This document shows, piece after piece, positions 1-5,133 of a DNA stretch of 8,679 nt (positions are counted from its first letter, which is position 1; every line of letters starts with the position of its first letter). Where the stretch lies: assembly GCA_946481625.1 (NCBI GenBank), contig CAMLOZ010000114.1:1-8679 (forward strand), read 5' to 3'. A program made the position numbers and the translations under genes. Under the pieces are notes generated by a model, which worked only from the letters and a program-made list of their open reading frames with translations, did no database searches and was not told the origin of the DNA. The DNA is from an uncultured Haloferula sp. (GTDB lineage: Bacteria > Verrucomicrobiota > Verrucomicrobiae > Verrucomicrobiales > Akkermansiaceae).

Positions 1-175
1 GTACATCCCCACCGCCGAAGATGGCAGCGCGTGGAAACTCCACGCGACCATCGATGACAACACCATGGCCTGCGAGGACTTCAAGGTCGCCGACCTCAAC
101 GGCGACGGGAAGCCGGACATCATCGCTGCCGGAAGAGCGACCAAGAATCTGGTGGTGTATTGGAACGGGAAGTAG
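1..175 (+). CDS. C-terminal end of an FG-GAP/VCBS repeat protein (5' end outside window)
   Basis: An open frame enters from the left edge, with its first full codon at base 2, and gives 57 residues before TAG at 173-175. It contains DLNGDGKPDII, the calcium-binding-loop signature of FG-GAP/VCBS repeats, which build beta-propellers in secreted or surface proteins. It ends about 15 residues later in a hydrophobic strand (NLVVYWNGK), a common way for such proteins to finish. Only the last repeat is visible, so total length, signal peptide and any enzymatic domain are unknown. The VOC gene follows on the same strand after 60 bases, so the two may be co-transcribed, but no shared role is evident. 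Confidence 0.75.
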   Translation, partial: YIPTAEDGSAWKLHATIDDNTMACEDFKVADLNGDGKPDIIAAGRATKNLVVYWNGK

Positions 176-235
176 CACGACGTTTCACGTTGCGAAGGTA
201 GTGTCCTCCTCAACCGAGTTCGTACGCCGCTCATC

Positions 236-613
236 ATGCCTCGCCTCTACGACCACATCGACCTGCGCGTCCCCGACCTCCCTTCTGCCGAGCCTTTCTA
301 CCGGACTCTCCTCCCTGCACTCGGCTTCACCCGCGAGCAGGACATCGAAGGCTGGCTGCAACTCGAATCCAAGGACGGCTCCCAGTTCTTCGGCATCACC
401 GAATCGCGGTCCCATCGCGCCAACGAAAACCGTGTCGCCTTCCAAGCCTCAAGCAAAGCCGAAGTGGACCGCTTGGCTGGCGTCGCCCGCGATGCCGGAG
501 CCCGCAACATCGAAGGCCCCATGGACTACGAGGAGAGCTACTACGCCGTCTTCTTCGAAGACCCCTGCGGCAACCGCTTCGAGGTGTGCCACCGGACGGC
601 AGCCGCGCGATAG
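236..613 (+). CDS. VOC superfamily (glyoxalase/bleomycin-resistance fold) protein
   Basis: This 125-residue protein has the length and layout of a single-chain VOC protein made of two beta-alpha-beta-beta-beta modules. Module 1 opens with YDHIDLRVPDLPSAEPFYRTLL (residues 5-26, with an H7 ligand candidate). Module 2 opens near residue 66 with NRVAFQASSKAEVDRL and closes with EDPCGNRFEV (108-117), which carries the usual C-terminal glutamate, E116. The family includes glyoxalase I, extradiol dioxygenases and antibiotic-binding proteins; no substrate can be assigned. The residue where many members have the second-module metal histidine (HvAF) is R66 here, so classical metal chemistry is doubtful. 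No signal peptide is seen, so it is probably cytoplasmic. No Shine-Dalgarno site precedes the ATG. It converges with the SRPBCC frame, with only 4 bases between the stop codons. Confidence 0.85.
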   Translation: MPRLYDHIDLRVPDLPSAEPFYRTLLPALGFTREQDIEGWLQLESKDGSQFFGITESRSHRANENRVAFQASSKAEVDRLAGVARDAGARNIEGPMDYEESYYAVFFEDPCGNRFEVCHRTAAAR

Positions 614-617
614 ATCT

Positions 618-1046
618 TCACTTCTCCGCCCTCCTCTTCACCACCTCCAGGATGTTCCCTTGGATCTCTTCCAGAATCCGCTCGCTCCACCAACTCGCAT
701 AGCCGCCGAGGTGCGTATTCAGCCGGTGCCGGCTCGACAGACGCAGCACCACCTTCCCGTCCTCCCCTGTCTCGATCTCGTACCGTCCGTCCAGCACGTC
801 GTAGAATCTCCCGCCGACGATCACATGTTGATCGAAGGCATTCGCCGGCACGAACTGCGGGTCGGCCTCGATGCTGAAGGCGATCGTCTGCCCCGGGACC
901 CACGCCGTCACCCGCTCGAAGAAGCTCACGTTCCGCTCGAAGGTCGCCACCCCCACGACCCCTATGCCGCCCGAAGCAAAAAGCCGGAACCGTCCGATCC
1001 CCCCGGATCCGCGATTCCGACTTTTCTGAACCGGGGCAAAGACCAC
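618..1046 (-). CDS. SRPBCC (START-like) domain C-terminal fragment, probably a truncated gene
   Basis: The frame has 142 codons, but only residues from about 26 on look like a protein family. GVATFERNVSFFERVTAW, the strand AFSIEADPQ, HVIVGGRFYDVLDGRYEI and the long C-terminal helix SWWSERILEEIQGNILEVVKRR match the second half of polyketide-cyclase-like SRPBCC proteins, which form a helix-grip pocket for hydrophobic ligands. The family's first half (the first strands and helices, often after a membrane segment) is missing. Residues 1-25 are low-complexity, Gly/Arg-rich translation of the hairpin-rich DNA next door. The GTG used as start (1044-1046) lies inside one of those hairpins. I infer a 5' truncation near base 972-995. 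It may be a non-functional remnant, or translation may begin at an undetected internal start. Confidence 0.6.
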   Translation of the reverse strand: MVFAPVQKSRNRGSGGIGRFRLFASGGIGVVGVATFERNVSFFERVTAWVPGQTIAFSIEADPQFVPANAFDQHVIVGGRFYDVLDGRYEIETGEDGKVVLRLSSRHRLNTHLGGYASWWSERILEEIQGNILEVVKRRAEK

Positions 1047-1403
1047 CCCGGCCTGGCGTTAGCGGCGTACCGGGACCCCCCGATCCCGGCCGATGAGCCC
1101 ATGATACCGATGGCTGGAAAGCTTCCGGGTTGGCGGCGCCACCGGTCCCCCGACCGGTGGTGCGCCGTTCCCTGGGGCGCGGTTGCCGGACAGACGACAG
1201 AGGGGACGGGTTCCCGCAGGCAAAGCCCCCCGGCTTGCGTGCGCGATGGTATTCCCGTCCCTGCCGGTCGTTCCCCCCGTCCGGGGTTCCACGTGCTGGA
1301 AGGATGCGGCCACCTGGCGACCCCCGTCACCTCGTGCCACACCTCCGAGACTTGCGATCTCCCGTGCTTCCAGGCGCCGCGTCACTCCCCCCGGAGTGGC
1401 GGC
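990..1403. other. Hairpin-rich non-coding block (candidate structured RNA or interspersed repeat)
   Basis: No frame here reads as a protein family, yet inverted repeats are dense. They are: GATCC/GGATC (996-1009, loop CCCC); CCGGGG/CCCCGG (1031-1051); CCGGGA/TCCCGG (1070-1089); GGCGC+CACCGGT pairing with ACCGGTG+GCGCC with a 2-base bulge (1135-1166); an 8-bp outer helix GGGACGGG/CCCGTCCC (1203-1210 with 1254-1261) enclosing an 11-bp imperfect hairpin with loop CCCC (1215-1243); TTCCA/TGGAA (1287-1301); and GCCGC+CACTCC with GGAGTG+GCGGC, 2-base bulge and loop CCCC (1376-1403). The two bulged hairpins share one design. On the minus strand the loops would be G-rich. The block sits where the SRPBCC gene loses its 5' half, which suggests insertion or recombination. 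No known RNA class (RNase P, tmRNA, SRP, 6S) was recognised. Confidence 0.5.
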
Positions 1404-1550
1404 ATCGGGTTGGAAGCCGGGGAGGAAGCTCGTCATTACCGAACCAATCGCAATCGGCATTCCTCGATTTCCAAAAAATCCGAGAATTTTTAAAAATAGG
1501 ATCATCAAGATTCCCATATGCTTTGGAAACCAATGGTTCCTCTGAACTTT
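1404..1550. other. Gene-free spacer with AT-rich patch downstream of tpsB
   Basis: This spacer separates the hairpin-rich block from the tpsB stop codon. It changes abruptly from GC-rich to AT-rich around 1459-1530. I see no credible gene. A minus-strand frame starting near 1517 begins with a short hydrophobic run but continues into arginine/glycine-rich translation of the hairpin block and is not believable. No hairpin followed by a T-run for terminating tpsB is evident. The patch contains one copy of the direct repeat also found upstream of tpsB. Confidence 0.5.
1489..1508. repeat. Direct repeat copy A, downstream flank of tpsB
   Basis: The segment reads tttaaaaataggatcatcaa and matches the copy at 3279-3298 at 18 of 20 positions, in the same orientation. 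Both copies also have ATTCCTCG a short way to the left (1459-1466 and 3237-3244), so the related stretch may be longer with an indel. Read on the minus strand, each copy begins TTGATGAT followed by an A/T run, which could also be a shared promoter-like element. Confidence 0.4.
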
Positions 1551-3200
1551 CTAGAAGCTCACGTTCACCCCGAAGTGAGTCCGGTTCTCCGCCTCGTCCA
1601 AGCGCCAGCCGTGATCGAGCCGCAGATCGATCGAATCCACCAGCTTCATCCGCAGGCCCAGCCCGGTCCCCGAGAGGGACGACTCCGGTCCGCCCCGCTG
1701 ATCCAGCGCCGCATGGTCGAAGAAGCCGAGCAACCGGAAATCACAACCCTTCACCGGCGAGATCAGCGGCGACACCAATTCAAAGGATGCATTCCACCCG
1801 CAGTCCGCCGCGAATTCCCGCTCCGCCGTGCCGCGCACCGTTTGGTAGCCGCCCGCCGCGAATTGCTCCGCGGGCAACAACCTCGAATCCGCCACCTGGG
1901 CTCCTCCCCGCAGCCGCAGTTGCCAATCCGCTCCCGGCGACCACCAGCCTTCCCCGCTCATGCGGCCGAAGACATAGCTGGAATCCGCCGCCGGATCGTA
2001 GGCCTTGAAGGCGGCGTCCTCATTGTTCCCGCCCAAGCTCCCCGGCGCGGCATACACGGTTCCCTCGAAGGCCGCGCCGCCGCTTTCCCAGGACCGCGAC
2101 AGCTCGTGGCTCAGCTTGCCATGGATGAACACCACCTCGCCCGGTGAAATCGCCCCGCCGCCGAAGAGCAGGAACTGGTCGGTCCCCTTGACCTCGAATC
2201 CCGCTCCGAGCGCCTGCCGCCAGCTTCCCAGCGAGGGCAGCGGCATTTTGTGCAAGGCCCCGAGCGACCACGAGGAACCCTCGCTCTCCACCGGGATGCC
2301 GCCCGTCGCGTAGCGCGATTGCACTTCGGCGTAGGCCGCGTCCAATTGCAGGACCTGATGGCTGGCGTGAAAGGGAATCTCCCAGCGCAGGGCGTTTGCC
2401 AGCAGCGAGGACGCCGGCATTCCCACCACGCTTTGCCAGGCCAGAAGATGCTCTCCCGGCGTCCAGCCGATCACTCCCAGAAGGAAGCGGTCGCGCCCGA
2501 GGATGTCCGGCCCGCTGTTCTCGTATCCCGCCGTGACCCGCCATGGCTTGCCCTCCTCGAAGCCGATCAGCAGGTCCGCCGTCGCCGGCTCCAGACCGGG
2601 AGAAACGAAGAGCCTCGGCTTGCGGAAAACCGTCCGGCCATACCACGCCATCTGGGCATCGATCTCTGCACGCCGCACCGGCTCGCCCGGCCGCAGGTGC
2701 AGTCCTTTTTGAATTTTCTCCGGATTCCCGTACTTCGGCCGCGAGACCCCGATCTCGCCGAAATGCCCGATCTCCACCCGCAATTCGAGAACTCCCCTCG
2801 AAAGATCCTGCTGCGGGGCATCCACCGCGACCACCGGATACCCCTCGCCGTCGTAGTGGATCAGGATCTCGTCCGCCAGCGCCGCCAGGCTGCCGGCATC
2901 GAGCGGGCGGCCCAACCACTTCTCCAGCCGGGCAGCCAGGGTGCGGGGCGAGGGCAAGGTCAGATCCTCCGATATGGACAGCCCGCCGCCCGCCTCCTTC
3001 AAGGCTCCGCCCTGCGGCGACAACAGGTGGATCGCGGTGAGGCGCTTCGTGAGCAGCTCCCCGCCCGCCCCGGCATCACCCGCGGGACGCACCGGCGGCA
3101 GCGACTCCACCGCGGGAGCCTCCGGCACGCGCGGCTCGACTCCCGGCAGGGACTGGCCGCGGGCGTTCGTGAACAGGACGATGGCAAGTAGCAGCCTCAT
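1551..3200 (-). CDS. TpsB/FhaC/ShlB-type outer-membrane two-partner secretion transporter
   Basis: The protein has 549 residues, a normal length for Omp85-superfamily TpsB transporters, which export a TpsA partner across the outer membrane. A short signal peptide (hydrophobic residues 3-10, cleavage near ARG-QS) is followed by a Pro/Ala-rich linker to about residue 48. A ShlB-type POTRA domain follows (about 83-150), recognisable by GEGYPVVAVDAPQQDLSRGVLELRVEIG-like spacing. A second POTRA ends near 215 (SPGLEPATADLLIGFEEG). The rest is a 16-strand-type beta-barrel. It carries the conserved loop-6 VRG motif (QTVRGTAER, V455-G457) and ends in phenylalanine (GVNVSF), the usual outer-membrane insertion signal. 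C467 and C486 could form a disulfide. It is divergent from the S8 peptidase gene. The likely client is the TpsA-like protein at the right edge. No Shine-Dalgarno site precedes the ATG at 3200. Confidence 0.9.
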   Translation of the reverse strand: MRLLLAIVLFTNARGQSLPGVEPRVPEAPAVESLPPVRPAGDAGAGGELLTKRLTAIHLLSPQGGALKEAGGGLSISEDLTLPSPRTLAARLEKWLGRPLDAGSLAALADEILIHYDGEGYPVVAVDAPQQDLSRGVLELRVEIGHFGEIGVSRPKYGNPEKIQKGLHLRPGEPVRRAEIDAQMAWYGRTVFRKPRLFVSPGLEPATADLLIGFEEGKPWRVTAGYENSGPDILGRDRFLLGVIGWTPGEHLLAWQSVVGMPASSLLANALRWEIPFHASHQVLQLDAAYAEVQSRYATGGIPVESEGSSWSLGALHKMPLPSLGSWRQALGAGFEVKGTDQFLLFGGGAISPGEVVFIHGKLSHELSRSWESGGAAFEGTVYAAPGSLGGNNEDAAFKAYDPAADSSYVFGRMSGEGWWSPGADWQLRLRGGAQVADSRLLPAEQFAAGGYQTVRGTAEREFAADCGWNASFELVSPLISPVKGCDFRLLGFFDHAALDQRGGPESSLSGTGLGLRMKLVDSIDLRLDHGWRLDEAENRTHFGVNVSF

Positions 3201-3227
3201 GCAGGGCGCTGCAAACGCCGCAGGGAT

Positions 3228-3298
3228 TATTTAGCAATTCCTCGCATTCAAGGCAAATGCGAAACACATAGCTATTTCTTTAAAAATTGAATCATCAA
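3228..3298 (-). promoter_or_regulatory. Candidate sigma70-like promoter region for tpsB
   Basis: Two hexamer pairs are visible on the minus strand in the AT-rich divergent spacer. The nearer is TTGCCT (3256-3251), a 17-base spacer, then TAAATA (3233-3228), giving a short leader before the ATG at 3200. The farther is TTGATG (3298-3293), an 18-base spacer, then TAGCTA (3274-3269). Both are imperfect matches judged by eye. The second -35 lies inside the direct repeat shared with 1489-1508. Confidence 0.3.
3279..3298. repeat. Direct repeat copy B, upstream flank of tpsB
   Basis: The segment reads tttaaaaattgaatcatcaa and differs at two positions from copy A at 1489-1508. The two copies bracket the tpsB gene, one beyond each end. 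They could be a duplicated recombination footprint, a shared regulatory site or chance similarity between AT-rich spacers. Confidence 0.4.
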
Positions 3299-3362
3299 CT
3301 CTTCCTTAATTTTAAAATAAAATCCCCAAACCCCTTGAAATTATAAGGTTTTTCAGACTTCC

Positions 3363-3419
3363 AAGTTAGATATGCCGATCATTACAAATGCTGGACAAAG
3401 GGGTGAAAAGTTAGATATG
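3363..3419 (+). promoter_or_regulatory. Paired direct repeat AAGTTAGATATG upstream of the S8 peptidase gene
   Basis: The exact 12-mer AAGTTAGATATG occurs at 3363-3374 and again at 3408-3419, 45 bases apart, in the same orientation, ending 43 bases before the peptidase ATG. Spacing near four helical turns suits a repeated activator or repressor site. TAGATAT could instead be a -10-like element in each copy, though I find no convincing -35 at the right distance. Confidence 0.35.
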
Positions 3420-3462
3420 GATCTTCCAGTTCCTCCGCTGCCAGCCGCCTCTCCCTGTGATC

Positions 3463-4878
3463 ATGAGCCTTACCAAACCCCTAGCCGGATGGTTCCGGGC
3501 GCTTTTCTGCGCTCCGGTCCTGACGCTGTGCGCGGGTGCCTTGGCGGAAACGGAGAACCCCGTGCCGATGTTCCTGAACGGCGACATCCAGGACGCCGGC
3601 TGGGCCCTCGCCCGCCTCAACGACGGCGGCGATCTCTCGCGGCAGTCTTACTCCTACCAAGAGACCGCGAATCCGGTCCGCCTCTACCTCATCGATACCT
3701 CGGTGAAGCAGACGAAGGCATGGGGAAACTGGTTCAAGCTGAACCCGAAGCTCAGCATCATCGCGAACGTCCGTGTGGGCGCGGGAACCGCGAAGGCCTT
3801 CGAGCACGGCACCAAGATGCTTTCCGTCATCGCCGGTCCCGAAACCGGTGCGGCCCAGGGCACGCCGGTCCAAGCGGTCCTCTACGATGTTTACGAAGGC
3901 TCCACGGAAGCCAGTTCCCAAACGGACTCCGCGAACATCGCATCCGCCGTTCTCAACGCCCGTCTCCGGCATCTCTCCAACAATCCCCGCATTCCGGGAG
4001 TCGTTTGCATTGCCAGCGGCTCCGCCACCCCGGAAACCAGCACGACGCTACGGGATTCCATCAATGCCGCGGTCGCTGCCGGGCTCACCGTGGTGGTATC
4101 CGCCGGCAATCTGGACAAGGACGTGGCGCTGGGCTACATCCCCGCGCTCTACGGCGAAACCCCCGGCGTCATCTGTGCGGGTGCCAGCAGCGCCGCCAAC
4201 ACGAAATATTCCACCTCCAACTGGGGCGAGCCGGTGGACCTCTACGCTCCGGGTGAGCAGGTCCGGACCTTGAACTACGCCGCGCCGAAGAGCGGCTCCT
4301 ACAGCACGATGTCCGGCACCAGCCCCTCCGCCGCGCTTACGACGGCTGCCGCGCTGATCGAACTCTCGAAGGATCCCACCCTCACTCCCGCCCAAGTCGA
4401 AGAGCGGCTCGTCGGGGTCGCCTATCCTGCCGCCTCGGAATTCTATCCTTCCGGCTCGGAGGCCGCCGCAGCGTCCCAAGGGGACATTGCGACCCTGGTT
4501 CAAGTCGAACCCAATCCGGAACCCGATTCCGATTTCGACGGTTCGGCCGACATCCTCGAGTCCTTCTTCGCATCGAATCCCGCGGATGCCACCGACCGGC
4601 CTGCGGCACCGGGCATCGCACAAGCCTCCGGCCAGGTCGCCGTCTCGTTCCAAGTCGCGCAGGAACAGTTCAACCCCGCCGACATCTACAATCTGGCGAA
4701 CGGCTCGACGTGGAAGGTCCAGTTTTCCACCGACCTCCATGTGTGGAAGGATGCGATCGGCACGCTCTCGGTCGGCACTCCTGCGGGGGGCCGCGTGCCC
4801 ATGGTCTTTGCCGCTCCGCTGGAACAGGAGAAGGGCTTCCTGCGGGTTCAGGTTCTTCAACCGGCACCGGCGCAGTAG
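3463..4878 (+). CDS. Secreted subtilisin-like serine peptidase (S8 family)
   Basis: The protein has 471 residues from ATG 3463; a GTG two codons earlier (3457) is possible. Neither has a Shine-Dalgarno site. A signal peptide is clear (hydrophobic core FCAPVLTLCAGALA, cleavage near ALA-ET). The S8 triad is complete: D78 in LIDTSV, H116 in EHGTKM, S287 in MSGTSPSAA, with oxyanion N216 in SAGNLD. The domain ends near residue 325. A degenerate calcium-type motif (DSDFDGSADILESF, about 355-368) follows, then a C-terminal beta module with FSTDLHVW (about 421-428), typical of secreted verrucomicrobial proteins. The active-site context is atypical: Pro follows the catalytic Ser where GTSMAAP-type enzymes have Met, and the closing Pro is replaced. 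It probably acts outside the cytoplasm. Being divergent from tpsB, it may process the TpsA exoprotein, but that is inference. Confidence 0.88.
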   Translation: MSLTKPLAGWFRALFCAPVLTLCAGALAETENPVPMFLNGDIQDAGWALARLNDGGDLSRQSYSYQETANPVRLYLIDTSVKQTKAWGNWFKLNPKLSIIANVRVGAGTAKAFEHGTKMLSVIAGPETGAAQGTPVQAVLYDVYEGSTEASSQTDSANIASAVLNARLRHLSNNPRIPGVVCIASGSATPETSTTLRDSINAAVAAGLTVVVSAGNLDKDVALGYIPALYGETPGVICAGASSAANTKYSTSNWGEPVDLYAPGEQVRTLNYAAPKSGSYSTMSGTSPSAALTTAAALIELSKDPTLTPAQVEERLVGVAYPAASEFYPSGSEAAAASQGDIATLVQVEPNPEPDSDFDGSADILESFFASNPADATDRPAAPGIAQASGQVAVSFQVAQEQFNPADIYNLANGSTWKVQFSTDLHVWKDAIGTLSVGTPAGGRVPMVFAAPLEQEKGFLRVQVLQPAPAQ

Positions 4879-4916
4879 TCACCTCGTCGGCAGGCGGGTA
4901 CAGCTAGGGTATCCTC

Positions 4917-4942
4917 TCGCTACCGCGATTGCGTGATAGCGA
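4917..4942 (+). terminator. Hairpin after the S8 peptidase gene, possible terminator
   Basis: TCGCTA (4917-4922) pairs with TAGCGA (4937-4942), and inside it CGC-GATT-GCG (4924-4933) forms a second short helix. It begins 38 bases after the peptidase stop codon. No T-run follows (the next bases are AAGGGGGC), so it is not a canonical intrinsic terminator. It could instead block 3' exonucleases or be part of the structured leader of the next gene. Confidence 0.3.
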
Positions 4943-4983
4943 AAGGGGGCAAAATCGGACATATTGTTCCCGTAAGCAACGCT

Positions 4984-5064
4984 GTTCCCCCCGACAAACG
5001 GAGCTTGCAAAACCCCACTCGAAAACCCCGAAAGGGAAACCCGCTGGTCTCCGTTCCCCCCGAC
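4984..5064 (+). repeat. Two copies of GTTCCCCCCGAC before the CHAT gene
   Basis: The 12-mer GTTCCCCCCGAC occurs at 4984-4995 and 5053-5064, 69 bases apart. The first 10 bases (GTTCCCCCCG) also occur at 1270-1279 inside the hairpin-rich block of the left part. In the leader, the first copy lies just outside the closing helix and the second lies in the apical loop of the 10-bp hairpin. Confidence 0.4.
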
Positions 5065-5085
5065 GAGCCAGCGGGTTCTCCGTTT
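4996..5085 (+). promoter_or_regulatory. Structured leader of the CHAT gene: predicted three-way junction RNA
   Basis: Three helices fit together without conflict. AAACGGAG (4996-5003) pairs perfectly with CTCCGTTT (5078-5085). Inside lie CCC-GAAA-GGG (5027-5036), a short stem with a GNRA tetraloop, and AACCCGCTGG/CCAGCGGGTT (5038-5047 with 5068-5077), a perfect 10-bp stem with a 20-base loop. The long hairpin abuts the closing helix directly (5077/5078), allowing coaxial stacking. An alternative exists: AACGGAG (4997-5003) can pair instead with CTCCGTT in the hairpin loop (5049-5055), because CTCCGTT occurs twice. Mutually exclusive pairings 40-130 bases before a start codon suit a cis-regulatory RNA. 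No known riboswitch class was recognised. It could also be a 3' end structure of the peptidase transcript. Confidence 0.4.
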
Positions 5086-5107
5086 CAAGGGGCCGCGAGA
5101 GGGCTTG

Positions 5108-5133
5108 ATCATCCGGGATGCTTAAAGGATGAT
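5108..5133 (+). promoter_or_regulatory. Hairpin covering the first CHAT start codon
   Basis: ATCATCC (5108-5114) pairs perfectly with GGATGAT (5127-5133) across a 12-base loop. The right arm contains the ATG at 5129 and most of the overlapping ATG at 5132. The purine run AAAGG (5124-5128) is split between loop and stem. If translation starts here the start would be occluded until the hairpin opens; if it starts at 5174 the hairpin lies in the leader. Confidence 0.35.

Noticed and set aside
990..1403. RNase P RNA, tmRNA, SRP RNA or 6S RNA as identity of the hairpin-rich block
   Set aside because: None of their conserved cores (for example the RNase P GAGGAAAGTCC-type motif or a tRNA-like end) was found on either strand.
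21..1493. A 490-codon open plus-strand frame running through the FG-GAP, VOC, SRPBCC and hairpin regions
   Set aside because: It crosses several recognisable genes in the wrong frame and shows only Ser/Pro/Arg-rich composition.
1059..1517. A minus-strand 152-codon frame starting with a hydrophobic run, as a small membrane protein
   Set aside because: After about 20 residues it is Gly/Arg-rich translation of the inverted repeats with no further membrane segment or motif; the hydrophobic start simply reflects the AT-rich patch.
3372..4256. A plus-strand frame of 294 codons upstream of and overlapping the S8 peptidase
   Set aside because: It is out of frame with the intact S8 triad and reads as Arg/Gly/Pro-rich shadow sequence.
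4996..5085. A canonical Rho-independent terminator for the S8 peptidase gene
   Set aside because: The strong 10-bp hairpin is not followed by a T-run, and it is enclosed by another perfect helix, which fits a folded leader better.
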